A stretch of DNA of 33,373 bases from an uncultured Flavobacteriaceae bacterium (GCA_947504035.1 CANNGA010000025.1:1-33373); one strand, 5' to 3'; counted from the first letter of the stretch, positions 7,723 to 16,736 are shown. Notes: generated from the letters alone by a model not told the origin. Translations and numbers: made by a program.

Positions 7723-8904
7723 TTACAAAGTATCCTCATCAATTCTATTGTCATCAAAGGCAGAAGGTAAGAGTTTAGGGATGAATTTTATAACTATAGG
7801 TAAAAGTAAAGCGCCTCCGGGAAGTAAAAATAGCGCTAAACTTGGTATGGATTTAAAAATATCTAAAAGTTGATCTTGAACTTTTTTTTGCTCTTTGGGA
7901 GTGAGCTCTCTAACTGTAGATTGGGTTAAGAGCACCATCAATTCTTTACTGCCTACTAGTTCTTCATAAAGACGTTTACTATTTCTAGAAATGAGTTTGC
8001 TAACCATAGTACTAGAATTTGTATAAAAACTCTGAACACTATTTTTAGAACTAAATAAAGCAATACGCGCTTTATTGAAATTGTAAAAATCATTCACAGC
8101 TGCAATCGCTGTGTTTAAAGCCGAGACGTTCATCTCAAAATCATGACCAAGTTGCAATAAGAAATGCTGTTCGGAGGCTTCAAGGTATTGGTCACTCCAT
8201 GTCGCCATACATGCAATATCTAAAATATATTTTTTTTCGGCTTTGCTTTTTATATACGACAATGCTGTAGTATAAGATACTTTGTTGGTGCCGCTGTACC
8301 TTAAAGAGGCCTCAAAAAGTTTTATTAAACTATCGTCATACGCCGTTTTAATAGATTTAGAGGTCATCACATTTAGAAAGACCACTTCAATACAAGCCTC
8401 TAAACGTTTTAAGTAGGTTAAGGTTTCCGTTTTGTGAAATAGATAGGTGCTATAAGCGAGAACATCTATATATAGTAAGCCGTTTATTAAAAAGTCATTA
8501 AAATTTTTAGTAATGATATTGTCATCAATTTGAGACCGTTTATGAATGATATCCTCTAACTGTTCTTCAGCAGCGCTAGTGCCTAGTAACTCATTAAAAA
8601 ACGAAAGTTTATAGGCATCTATATGCTTATAGAAATCAATAATACTGTTTAAAAAGTCGATTTTAGGGTGTTGTCGAGCATGAACAAACCGAAATGCTAA
8701 ATAAAGATTGACTTTACACATTTCAGTTTCAGTAAGTTTTGCGTTGGGGAGCAGGTCTCCTATGATAGTAAGATTTGTACCATAAATGAAGCCACAGCGT
8801 CTTAGTTCGTTATAAAACATGCTTTCTGTGGTATTAGAAAAGTAAAGTTCTTTTGCTAATACAGTATTTAATTTTTTTATCCAACCAGATGCCGATGGGT
8901 TCAT
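7723..8904 (-). CDS. LETM1-related (biofilm-associated type) protein
   Basis: A 393-residue protein. The C-terminal 60 residues hold the LETM1-like signature LTPKEQKKVQDQLLDIFKSI followed by PSLALFLLPGGALLLPIVIK, a proline-interrupted hydrophobic segment (about 352-381) that is probably membrane-associated. The N-terminal 330 residues are helical and soluble, with a middle region (about 215-270, DIACMATWSDQYLEASEQHF) that reminds me of TerB-like folds. Flavobacteria carry such proteins annotated as LETM1-related biofilm-associated; the molecular role is unknown. Mitochondrial LETM1 is a cation/proton exchange factor. There is no signal peptide. It is co-directional with the NYN-LOTUS gene, 150 bases upstream of it, and divergent from the DUF4331 operon. 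Confidence 0.82.
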   Translation of the reverse strand: MNPSASGWIKKLNTVLAKELYFSNTTESMFYNELRRCGFIYGTNLTIIGDLLPNAKLTETEMCKVNLYLAFRFVHARQHPKIDFLNSIIDFYKHIDAYKLSFFNELLGTSAAEEQLEDIIHKRSQIDDNIITKNFNDFLINGLLYIDVLAYSTYLFHKTETLTYLKRLEACIEVVFLNVMTSKSIKTAYDDSLIKLFEASLRYSGTNKVSYTTALSYIKSKAEKKYILDIACMATWSDQYLEASEQHFLLQLGHDFEMNVSALNTAIAAVNDFYNFNKARIALFSSKNSVQSFYTNSSTMVSKLISRNSKRLYEELVGSKELMVLLTQSTVRELTPKEQKKVQDQLLDIFKSIPSLALFLLPGGALLLPIVIKFIPKLLPSAFDDNRIDEDTL

Positions 8905-8988
8905 GCTAAAGGGAGTAAACGCGTTGAAGTAAAAATAAGATTTTAAGCGGATATAATATTATTTTTTTCTATTAACATAAATTTAACA

Positions 8989-9026
8989 AAACCACCCCGT
9001 GTCTTTTTCCGTAAGTAGGAGGAGAG
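8989..9026 (+). promoter_or_regulatory. Candidate ECF-type promoter/leader of the DUF4331 operon
   Basis: The leader just before the first DUF4331 gene contains ACCACCCCGTGTC, then CTTTTTCCGTAAGTAG, which is GC-richer than its surroundings. A CGTA element about 11 bases after GTGTC, and 50 bases before the ATG, could be the -10 of an ECF sigma promoter. The standard flavobacterial TAnnTTTG box is absent. This is visual evidence only. Confidence 0.25.
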
Positions 9027-9059
9027 TTAAAAAATTAAACTTAAAAAATCTCAAAAAAC

Positions 9060-9710
9060 ATGAAAAATTTAAAATCAATTTTAGGAGTAGGAGCACTAGC
9101 CGTAGCTAGTTTTTTTACAATTGCAGCAGACCACATAGATGCTCCAGCCGTAAGTGGTGGTTCTAGTGATGTGACAGATTTTTACGCCTTTCAAGGTGAA
9201 AACACAGAAAATTTAGTCTTTGTAGCCAACGTTCAGGGTTTATTGAGCCCAGGAGAAACTGCGGGAGCTACGTTTAGCGAAAATGTACTGGTAGAAATTA
9301 ATATCGATACAGACGGGGATGCTGTAGAAGATTTAGTCATTCAAGCCATTCCAAGGGATGGCGATATGTACTTTTTTGGACCAGTAGCACCAGCACAGAC
9401 AGGTTTAGACAGTAGCATTCAAACGACAGCTACGCAACAAGGCGTCGTTGAGATATCTAGGTACAATGAGGCTCCAATTATAGGAACAAATGCAGGCATG
9501 AGCTTTTTTGCAGGACCAAGAGATGATCCTTTTTTTATGGACTTTGCGCAGTATACAGAAATCATAGCAGGAAATGCTACAGGGTTTAATACTCCAGGAA
9601 CAGACACGTTTGCAGGAACTAATGTTTTATCTATTGTAGTAGAGGTACCAAAACGTCTTATAGGCAATTCAGGAACGATCAATACATGGGTAGAAACTAA
9701 AACAAAATAA
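9060..9710 (+). CDS. DUF4331 family secreted protein
   Basis: A 216-residue exported protein. Signal peptide at about 1-22, then mature DHIDAPAVSGGSSDVTDFYA, the classic N-terminal DUF4331 motif. This is followed by NLVFVANVQGLLSPGET, an IDTDGDAVEDL acidic turn that could hold calcium, and GPRDDPFFMDFAQY near 150. The end has VLSIVVEVPKRLIG. In longer bacterial homologues the family continues beyond this point; here the remainder is a separate gene 35 bases downstream, so the two products may form one complex. The function of DUF4331 is not known to me. It is first in an operon with a DUF4331-like lipoprotein and a TPR lipoprotein. Confidence 0.88.
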   Translation: MKNLKSILGVGALAVASFFTIAADHIDAPAVSGGSSDVTDFYAFQGENTENLVFVANVQGLLSPGETAGATFSENVLVEINIDTDGDAVEDLVIQAIPRDGDMYFFGPVAPAQTGLDSSIQTTATQQGVVEISRYNEAPIIGTNAGMSFFAGPRDDPFFMDFAQYTEIIAGNATGFNTPGTDTFAGTNVLSIVVEVPKRLIGNSGTINTWVETKTK

Positions 9711-9745
9711 TACGTAAATAGATAAATTTAACGATACAATATATT

Positions 9746-10303
9746 ATGAAAACTTTAAAAATAGTAACACTTAGTGTAGTTCTTTCTTTTTTGACTTTTA
9801 GCTGCTCTAATGATGATAACGGGGACAGCACTATAGAAGAAGCACCAGATTTTTCTGGAACATATAGTCAAGCAGACCAAATGGGAAGACCTGCAGTGAA
9901 TACCGTATTTGTAACACCTTCTAGTAAAGATACGTTTAACAGAACCATTCCTTCAGAACAGAATGCAACATTTCAAAATATGTTCGAGACCAATTTAACA
10001 GCATTAAGTCCAGCTTTTACAACTGCAGAAGATACGAATGCATTAGGTTTAACAGCTTCAGAATTTACAGGCTTATTGGCTACAGATGTTTTAAATGTGT
10101 CTCTCGATGGTACGACTACTTTTTTTGATGGTACCAATGTACTTACAGGACGTGCATTAGCGGATGATGTGATAACTGTAGAACTTTTATTAATTTTTGG
10201 AGGTGAAGATTTTACGGAAAATCCAAGTCTTTCTAATGATAATGTAGATGCAAATGATAAACCTTTTTTAACCTCATTTCCTTACTTAGCTAGCCCTTGG
10301 TAG
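9746..10303 (+). CDS. DUF4331-type lipoprotein
   Basis: A 185-residue lipoprotein. The lipobox ends at Cys20 (SFLTFSCSNDD), giving the acidic mature start typical of outer-membrane lipoproteins in Bacteroidota. The body matches the second half of DUF4331 proteins: GTYSQADQMGRPAVNTVFV, TTTFFDGTNVLTGRALADDV, and a tail DNVDANDKPFLTSFPYLASP. It begins 35 bases after the first DUF4331 gene and is followed by a hairpin before the TPR gene. It probably works with the preceding protein at the cell surface or in the periplasm; the activity is unknown. Confidence 0.86.
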   Translation: MKTLKIVTLSVVLSFLTFSCSNDDNGDSTIEEAPDFSGTYSQADQMGRPAVNTVFVTPSSKDTFNRTIPSEQNATFQNMFETNLTALSPAFTTAEDTNALGLTASEFTGLLATDVLNVSLDGTTTFFDGTNVLTGRALADDVITVELLLIFGGEDFTENPSLSNDNVDANDKPFLTSFPYLASPW

Positions 10304-10312
10304 CATATAAAG

Positions 10313-10352
10313 ACTGCATGTGTAGATCACAAAACACATGCAGTTATTTTTA
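10313..10352 (+). terminator. Hairpin between DUF4331 lipoprotein and TPR gene
   Basis: A perfect 11-bp stem (ACTGCATGTGT / ACACATGCAGT) with a 10-base loop is followed by a T-rich run. It sits 10 bases after the lipoprotein stop and about 28 bases before the TPR start, so it probably acts as a partial terminator lowering TPR expression. Confidence 0.75.
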
Positions 10353-10379
10353 GATACAAACAACACAAAAACATAAATA

Positions 10380-11690
10380 ATGGCAACAATTAAATGTATT
10401 TTAGGGACTTTACTTTTACTAGTTTTAGCATGTAATACAGCTACAGAAGTAAAGCAACAGATTACTAATGTAGATGATTACAATGCATTTTTATACACAA
10501 CAGATCGCACAGCAATACAGCAAACACTTCAAAATTATGAATTTTGGATGCATAAATTAGAGGCAACTCCAAATCAATATCCCTATCTGGTAAAAGCAGC
10601 GGCAGCGCAGTCCCAACTATTTAATCAAACGGGAGCCATTAAACATTTAGCTAAAGCAGAAGAATTGTTAGTAAAAGCAAATGCTGAAACACATTATAAA
10701 AATTCAGCATATTTAAGAACCTTAGCAAGAAATTATATAACACAGCATAAATTTAAAGCGGCTTTAGAGCTTTTAAAAATTGCCGAAACCAATGGCGATG
10801 CTTTATACGGAACTCAAAACATGCTGTTTGATGTGTATTTAGAATTAGGAGACCGTGAAAAGGCAAAGACGTATTTAAGTAAAATTGAAAATTATGATGC
10901 ATTTGATTTTTTAATCCGATTATCAAAATGGAGTGACCATGAGGGACAGTTAGATAAAGCCATTTTGTATTTGCAAAAAGCAACTGAAATTGCAGCGCGA
11001 CACCGTCAAGAGGGACTGTTGCAATGGTCGTATACAAATAGTGCAGATTATTATGGACATGCGGGGAACATTTCGGCAGCTTACCAACACTACTTAAAAG
11101 CCTTAGCTTTAGATCCAAACGATGCGTATGCCAAACGTGGTATCGCATGGATTGTGTATGCTCATGAGAAGAATGCTGAAGAAGCTTTACGTATTTTAAA
11201 TGCTATAACCGAGACGTATAAGACCCCAGATTACCATTTGCTTAAAGCTGAAATTGCTGAATTTAAAGGGGCAGAAGATCTTAGAGTTAAGGCTATAGCG
11301 GCATATAAAGACGCTACGAATAATGCCTTATATGGCGATATGTATAATGCCTACACTATAGATGTGTTAACTTCAAAACCTATACATATAGATTCTAATA
11401 CTGAAACGGCATTGCAGCTTGCAGTTAAAGAAGTTGCCAATAGACCAACAGCATTATCTTACGATTTATTAGCATGGACTCACCATGTAAAAGGCGATAC
11501 AGCCACAGCACTTCATATTATGGAAAATCATGTTGCAGGGCATACTTCAGAGCCTAAAGCGGTATACCATATGGCTGAAATTTATAAAGCCAACGGTGCA
11601 TTAGAGAAAGCTAAAGCATTAAAACAAGAACTGTTAGAGAGTACATTCGAATTAGGGCCGTTAATGGCTGAAAATATAAAACGGATTTAG
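10380..11690 (+). CDS. Tetratricopeptide repeat lipoprotein
   Basis: A 436-residue protein. The N-terminus LLLLVLACNTA gives a lipobox with Cys18, so it should be an exported lipoprotein. Several TPR units are visible, for example LRTLARNYITQHKFKAALEL (about 110), a unit near LQWSYTNSADYYGHAGNISA, and AYQHYLKALALDPNDAYAKR (about 235-255), plus AVYHMAEIYKANGALEKAKA near the end. TPRs act as protein-protein scaffolds. It is third in the DUF4331 operon. From memory, similar loci in other flavobacteria carry a HupE/UreJ-type membrane protein next, which is absent here. Confidence 0.85.
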   Translation: MATIKCILGTLLLLVLACNTATEVKQQITNVDDYNAFLYTTDRTAIQQTLQNYEFWMHKLEATPNQYPYLVKAAAAQSQLFNQTGAIKHLAKAEELLVKANAETHYKNSAYLRTLARNYITQHKFKAALELLKIAETNGDALYGTQNMLFDVYLELGDREKAKTYLSKIENYDAFDFLIRLSKWSDHEGQLDKAILYLQKATEIAARHRQEGLLQWSYTNSADYYGHAGNISAAYQHYLKALALDPNDAYAKRGIAWIVYAHEKNAEEALRILNAITETYKTPDYHLLKAEIAEFKGAEDLRVKAIAAYKDATNNALYGDMYNAYTIDVLTSKPIHIDSNTETALQLAVKEVANRPTALSYDLLAWTHHVKGDTATALHIMENHVAGHTSEPKAVYHMAEIYKANGALEKAKALKQELLESTFELGPLMAENIKRI

Positions 11691-11803
11691 TGTATTAAAG
11701 CTTAAAGGTGTACTCTATTAATTTGAGGGAATTACTAGAGTTAATAGTACCTTTTATTTGATTCAAATGTTTTAACCTAAAAACTTCAGTTTTAGTTATG
11801 GAG

Positions 11804-11839
11804 GCCTTAATTGCAATACAAGCAATTAAGGCTTTTTTT
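11804..11839 (+). terminator. Intrinsic terminator after the DUF4331-TPR operon
   Basis: A perfect 11-bp stem (GCCTTAATTGC / GCAATTAAGGC) with a 7-base loop is followed by seven T. It lies 113 bases after the TPR stop, between convergent genes. The T run is on the plus side only, so it serves the operon to its left. Confidence 0.9.
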
Positions 11840-11856
11840 AGTTCGTAAGCACATTC

Positions 11857-13260
11857 TTAGCGTTTGGAAAGCAATAAAGATTTTGCATACCCAGATCCAG
11901 TAATGGCTACAATGTATACGCCAGCTTTTAATTTAGAAAGTTCCAATTGTATGTTACGTTGCTGTCTCGATTTTTGTTGTAGGAGACGTTTGCCTTGAAG
12001 GTCTATAAGTTGTATGTCTAAAGCTTGTAAAGGAAGGTTGTTAAGTGTTAAATTACCGCTTTTTAAAGGGTTTGGGAATGCGTATACAGTTGCTGTGTTA
12101 AGAGTGACATCTGTGGCGTTCAAAATAGGAGCTTCATCTTCACAAGGCATTATGTTCCAATCGGGGCAAGATAATACCATCGCTCTTAAGGAAAAATCAC
12201 TTATAGGGTCGTTACCATTAGGAGTACGCGTATTGTCCCAGAAATGAATTTCGGAAGGTTTTCCGCCTTTGGCACGCATAGAAGGAATGGCATTTGCTCT
12301 AAGACCAAGATGAAACGTATTGCTAAATACTGCATTTCGATAGCCTGTATTGTAATTGGTTTTCCGGTCTTGAAAATCGATAACGGCATTAATTACTGTA
12401 GAACCATCTAAATTAAAGGTGTTGTTATAAACATAGGTGTAAGCACCTTTAAGATCTATAAATGCATCTGCACTATTTTCACCGGTTATGCCTTCTGCCG
12501 AAAAGGTACAATTTCTAATAATGGTGTTTAAAGTACCTTCTTTAACATCGACACCTTCTGCAGTGACATGTGGCCCCACTATACAGTTCTCAATGGTATT
12601 GTTGTTACAGTCTGGATTATACGTTGTATGGTGTTGAGATTTATCAGATCCTACATATAAGCCTTCTCCAAAACCAGGTTTTTTAATTCCAGTATATGAT
12701 ATATTACAGTTTGTAATAAGATTATCACTAGAGCCATCCCTAAGGTGGATACCTTCCTCTCCAATATCGCGTACGGTAATATTTTCAATAATACCATGAT
12801 TTGCAGTATCGAAAACCAAACCTTTAGATCCGTCTTCTAAGATAAGGTCCTTAAGGTGCCAGTAGTCTCCTAAAATACGCATAACATACCCATCGTAACT
12901 GCCTTCAGGCGCTTTAAGAATTGGTGGATTAGAAGGGGTTTTTGCACGAATTGTAATGCGATTTTCAGCGTCGCCATCAGCTGCCGAGAAAAATCGAGAG
13001 GCCCTGCCATCTGTATTGTCTTTTTCAATAGGAATATAGGTGCCAGGCGCTATTACAATTTCATCGCCAGGTTGAGCAGTTCTCATGGCTTCTAAAATAC
13101 AAGCAACAGTATTACATTCAATAAAATCGTTTATTATAATAGGTTTTGATACTGTATTATAGGCTTTTTTCTTGAATGGAGTCTCTGGTGTTGCATTAGC
13201 GTAACATAATGCTATAAGAAACAACGAAAGGCAATAAAAAGAATGTGTTTTAAAAAGCAT
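11857..13260 (-). CDS. Secreted right-handed parallel beta-helix protein with T9SS sorting domain
   Basis: A 467-residue protein: signal peptide at about 1-23; parallel beta-helix domain at about 46-373; T9SS type A C-terminal domain at about 393-467 (AFPNPLKSGNLTL ... AGVYIVAI ... KSLLLSKR). The helix begins with C-x-A-x-R-x-A-x-P-G-D-E-I-V-I-A-P-G-T-Y, the opening typical of chondroitinase-B/alginate-lyase-like helices. Conserved polar turns include [34 protein letters not shown] and ADAFIDLKG, whose acids plus lysines could form a calcium/lyase-like site. The domain is about three-quarters identical by eye to the one inside the GH5 protein encoded just upstream. Polysaccharide binding or cleavage outside the cell is likely but unproven. 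Confidence 0.82.
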   Translation of the reverse strand: MLFKTHSFYCLSLFLIALCYANATPETPFKKKAYNTVSKPIIINDFIECNTVACILEAMRTAQPGDEIVIAPGTYIPIEKDNTDGRASRFFSAADGDAENRITIRAKTPSNPPILKAPEGSYDGYVMRILGDYWHLKDLILEDGSKGLVFDTANHGIIENITVRDIGEEGIHLRDGSSDNLITNCNISYTGIKKPGFGEGLYVGSDKSQHHTTYNPDCNNNTIENCIVGPHVTAEGVDVKEGTLNTIIRNCTFSAEGITGENSADAFIDLKGAYTYVYNNTFNLDGSTVINAVIDFQDRKTNYNTGYRNAVFSNTFHLGLRANAIPSMRAKGGKPSEIHFWDNTRTPNGNDPISDFSLRAMVLSCPDWNIMPCEDEAPILNATDVTLNTATVYAFPNPLKSGNLTLNNLPLQALDIQLIDLQGKRLLQQKSRQQRNIQLELSKLKAGVYIVAITGSGYAKSLLLSKR

Positions 13261-13724
13261 AGGGAGGGAGGTTTAATTTGTTTGTAGCGTTAGCGTTTGT
13301 TGTTTTACAGAGGCTCAGTCATGGTATTAAAACGAAAACAATATAGTTGAGTCATGTTTTATGATATACGGTATGAAAGTCATATTGGTTGTCTAATTGT
13401 AATAAAACGTTCAATTTTAACTCGTTTTATAGATTGGCGGTACCCTAGCGAAGCTGTAGTATAGAATACCTACTTGTATTTTCTTTATTTTAATGCCGTA
13501 GCGTTAGATAGAAATTGAAAGATGCAGTCTGCAATAGCATTTAAAGACACTCATAGTGTGCTAATATCTAAAACGGTTTTAGGAGGCGTACAGGGAAATT
13601 AATGGCATTAAATTTTGTAAAATGTAGAATTTGAAAGAGGGATGTGAAAATGGAAGACATAAAGAAGCCTCATAATGTATGGGTAACATTATGAGGCTTT
13701 CTTCTTCTTTTAAAAAACTATTAA
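13261..13724. other. Intergenic stretch between the two beta-helix genes
   Basis: About 460 bases. It holds the terminator of the GH5-beta-helix gene at its right end and presumably the promoter of the smaller beta-helix gene at its left. I see no coding frame. The mRNA leader just before the smaller gene is pyrimidine-rich, with no Shine-Dalgarno motif. Confidence 0.5.
13665..13699 (-). terminator. Hairpin terminator of the GH5-beta-helix gene
   Basis: A perfect 14-bp stem (AAGCCTCATAATGT / ACATTATGAGGCTT) with a 7-base loop lies 26 bases past the stop codon. On the minus strand it runs into CTTTATG, a weak T tract; on the plus side it runs into a longer TC/T stretch, so it may stop transcription in both directions. 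Confidence 0.75.
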
Positions 13725-16691
13725 TTAGTATTTAGAGAGTAAAATAGATTTTTGTAAGCCTTGTCCTTTAATACTTACCACATACAAACCTGTTTTTAAT
13801 ACAGAGACATCGAGTTGCGCTTTAGTATTGTTTTTAAAGGTATTTTGGATTATAATTTTACCTTGTAAATCCATAATTTGAATGCTAGCACCAGTTTCAG
13901 GAAGATGTGAAAGTGTTAGCAATTGATCTGTAATAGGGTTAGGGTATAGCTTAAGCGCAGAGGCAGCATCTACAGTTGCCGCTTTTTCTGCAATTTGTTT
14001 GGCGCTACAGTTTGGTGCCGTAGCCGTATTGCTAAAGTAAATTGTAAACCCACCTGTTTTAGAAACCATTACGAAATTGGTGCCATCTGCAGTAACCCAA
14101 TACGCCCCATCTAAGCCTGTTATTCCAGAGTTGTTTATGGCTACGTCTGGACTTGAGTTATTAAAATTATAGGTTAAACCCTCTTTTAAATCGACGTAAT
14201 AGCTAGGATTACCATTTGTAGTATTTATAGCGAATCTACGTAGTATGTTTTGATTTAAATTCCAGTTAATTCTAAAACGTCTCAAGTTAGAAAGATTAGG
14301 ACCTCCTGTTCCTAAAACATGAACATTAGAAAAAGAAGCATCATCAAAAGTAGGAAGTGCAGCATTTGCAGGCGTATTAAAGGTGCAATTAGACATCAAA
14401 ACCTCTTCTGTAACCTCAAAGGATGTATTTGCTTCAGCAGTTGCATTTTCATTATCGGTAGCTTTAACGCTTATGTTATAGGTGCCTATAATTGCATTTG
14501 AAATTGTATACTGGTATGGCGCATTACTATCTTCACCTAATTTTGTAGCGCCATTATAGAATTCTACTTTAGTGATATTCCCATCTGTATCTGTCGCATT
14601 TACAGCAATAGTGATCGTGCTATTTTCTAAAAATCTACTGTTATTGGCGGGAGATGTAATGGTGACTGATGGTGGTCTATTATCAAGATCGGTGTCGCAT
14701 GGTAAAATATTCCAACTTGGACATGATAAAACCATCGCTTTTAATGAAAAATCAGAAGTCGGATCTGGTGTATTAGGATGTCTTGTGTTATTCCAAAAGT
14801 GCATTTCAGAAGGACTACCGCCTTTAGCACGCATGGATGGTATCTCATCACCTCTGTTTTCTAGGTTAAAGGTATTGTTAAAAATAGCATTTCTAGTCCC
14901 TGTTTTATAGCCTGTTTTTCTATCTTGAAAATCTATTACAGAGTTAATTACTGTAGAGCCTTCTAAATTAAAGGTGTTATTATAAACAAAGGTATAAACA
15001 CCTTTGAGATCTAAAAATGCGTCGGCACTATTTTCTCCTGTAATACCTTTAGCAGAAAATGTACAATTTCTAATAATGGTATGTGTCGTACCTTCTTTAA
15101 CATCTACACCTTCTGCAGCAACATTAGGACCTATGATACAGTCTTCTAATATATTATTATCGCAATCGGGATCATACGGGTCGTTGTGTTGAGATTTGTC
15201 AGACCCCACATAAAGTCCTTCTCCAAATCCTGCTTTTACAACCCCTGTGTTAGAGACATTACAACCTCTAACAATATTATTACTAGAGCCATCTCTTAAA
15301 TGAATCCCTTCTTCTCCAATATCGCGTACTGTAATGTTTTCAATAAGACCGTGATTGGCATTATCAAACACTAACCCTTTAGAACCATCTTCCATGATAA
15401 GGTCTTTAATTTGCCAATAATCTCCAAGAATACGCATAACATAACCATCATAACTTCCTTCAGGCGCTTTTAAAATGGGAGGTCTCGACGGATTTTGTGC
15501 GCGTATGATGATCGGTTGCGATGCTGTACCATCCTTATCAGAGAAAAATCGAGATGCTCTGCCATTGGTGTTGTCTTTTTCTAAAGCGACATAAGTGCCT
15601 GGGGCAATAATAATTTCATCACCAGGTAAGGCGCGACGCATAGCATCAAGGATACATTCTGCAGTGTTACAGTTTATGGTACCATGGTTACCATCAATTA
15701 TTGGTGTTGCAGCATTCCAGTTTTCTATAATGTCTTTTATATAAATACCAGTATCTGTTAATTGATTGTTTTGTAGGCCTGCGACGCCTTGACGATCGGC
15801 GACAATTGAAGACCCTTCACCTTTATCACTTACAGACCAATTTACATGACTAATAGCGTTTTCTTTTAGGAAAGCCATCCATCTTTCGGTTTCGGGGGCA
15901 TCTACGTCGCCTCTACCATCAGCATTTATGGCACCCCACTCTGATACGAAAAGCGGTACACCATTATTTAAGGCCTGCTGTGCTTTATCTCTTAAAAACT
16001 GCCCATGTGTCCCAGAGTAAAAATGCAAGGTATAGGCTAAATTTGTATCTGCTATAGGGTCCTGTGAAGCTATATCTACGTTTTGAGACCATCTAGGAGA
16101 GCCAACAAGGATTAAATTATCAGGATCTTTGGCGCGTATGGCAGCAATAACTGCCGCAGCGTAGGTTTTAATTTCTTGCCAAGATTGATCTATAGGTTCA
16201 TTGTAAATCTCATAGATGATATGATCATTTGTGCCATAAATTTCAGCCATGTTTTCAAAAAAAGCGATAGCTTCATCTTGGTACTTTTCGGCTTCGTGAG
16301 TGTGCCAATCGATAATAACATACATACCTGCAGCAATAGCTGCGTCTATAATAGTTCTTGTTTTTGCAGTTTGGTTTTGTGGGCTATCAATGTAACCACG
16401 TCCGTTATCCCAGCTTTCTTTTACACCTACGGCAACTCTTATAATAGAACTTTTCCAAGCATTTGAAAGCTGATTTACCGTTTCTGCATTGTAAAAGTCT
16501 GAGGTATCGTCGGCATTACTCCAAAATAAGCTATTACCTGCTAAGCTAATGGGGGTGTTGGTTTTGTCTACGATTTTATTGCCGTTGGCTTGTAATCGTC
16601 CATGTTTTTCCACTATAGATTGCGCATATACTGTATGGAATAAACACGCAAAAATGAGGAATACGTAAAAATTAGTTTTGTTGGAAGTCAT
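13725..16691 (-). CDS. Secreted GH5 glycosidase fused to parallel beta-helix, with Ig-like and T9SS domains
   Basis: A 988-residue multidomain protein. Signal peptide at about 1-23. GH5 (cellulase-like) TIM barrel at about 25-325, with R85, the WHTH segment at 129-132, acid/base Glu165 in IYEIYNEP, H223/Y225 in TLHFYSGTH, nucleophile Glu251 in [10 protein letters not shown], and W285. It looks catalytically intact. Beta-helix domain at about 328-665, close to the neighbouring 467-residue protein. Ig-like domain at about 673-760 ([20 protein letters not shown]). A Cys-bracketed beta module at 769-895 of unknown type. T9SS type A sorting domain at about 907-988. It should be an extracellular enzyme cutting a beta-glucan or mannan, with the helix acting on or binding the same or a linked polymer. 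The fusion is unusual to me. Confidence 0.88.
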   Translation of the reverse strand: MTSNKTNFYVFLIFACLFHTVYAQSIVEKHGRLQANGNKIVDKTNTPISLAGNSLFWSNADDTSDFYNAETVNQLSNAWKSSIIRVAVGVKESWDNGRGYIDSPQNQTAKTRTIIDAAIAAGMYVIIDWHTHEAEKYQDEAIAFFENMAEIYGTNDHIIYEIYNEPIDQSWQEIKTYAAAVIAAIRAKDPDNLILVGSPRWSQNVDIASQDPIADTNLAYTLHFYSGTHGQFLRDKAQQALNNGVPLFVSEWGAINADGRGDVDAPETERWMAFLKENAISHVNWSVSDKGEGSSIVADRQGVAGLQNNQLTDTGIYIKDIIENWNAATPIIDGNHGTINCNTAECILDAMRRALPGDEIIIAPGTYVALEKDNTNGRASRFFSDKDGTASQPIIIRAQNPSRPPILKAPEGSYDGYVMRILGDYWQIKDLIMEDGSKGLVFDNANHGLIENITVRDIGEEGIHLRDGSSNNIVRGCNVSNTGVVKAGFGEGLYVGSDKSQHNDPYDPDCDNNILEDCIIGPNVAAEGVDVKEGTTHTIIRNCTFSAKGITGENSADAFLDLKGVYTFVYNNTFNLEGSTVINSVIDFQDRKTGYKTGTRNAIFNNTFNLENRGDEIPSMRAKGGSPSEMHFWNNTRHPNTPDPTSDFSLKAMVLSCPSWNILPCDTDLDNRPPSVTITSPANNSRFLENSTITIAVNATDTDGNITKVEFYNGATKLGEDSNAPYQYTISNAIIGTYNISVKATDNENATAEANTSFEVTEEVLMSNCTFNTPANAALPTFDDASFSNVHVLGTGGPNLSNLRRFRINWNLNQNILRRFAINTTNGNPSYYVDLKEGLTYNFNNSSPDVAINNSGITGLDGAYWVTADGTNFVMVSKTGGFTIYFSNTATAPNCSAKQIAEKAATVDAASALKLYPNPITDQLLTLSHLPETGASIQIMDLQGKIIIQNTFKNNTKAQLDVSVLKTGLYVVSIKGQGLQKSILLSKY

Positions 16692-16728
16692 AATTTAATG
16701 ATATTTTAGTTTAATGGTTTAATAATTA

Positions 16729-16736
16729 CAAATTTA
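16729..16736 (-). promoter_or_regulatory. Candidate flavobacterial -7 box for the GH5-beta-helix gene
   Basis: On the minus strand the sequence reads TAAATTTG, an exact match to the TAnnTTTG box of primary sigma promoters in Bacteroidota, 37 bases before the ATG. No convincing TTG -33 partner was seen at the usual spacing. Confidence 0.4.

Noticed and set aside
10753-11148. A 131-codon minus-strand frame inside the TPR gene, and similar antisense frames inside other genes
   Set aside because: They are antisense shadows of well-supported genes, with unusual composition and no motifs.
11857-16691. A classical polysaccharide utilisation locus
   Set aside because: No SusC/SusD pair, sugar transporter or hybrid two-component regulator is present nearby.
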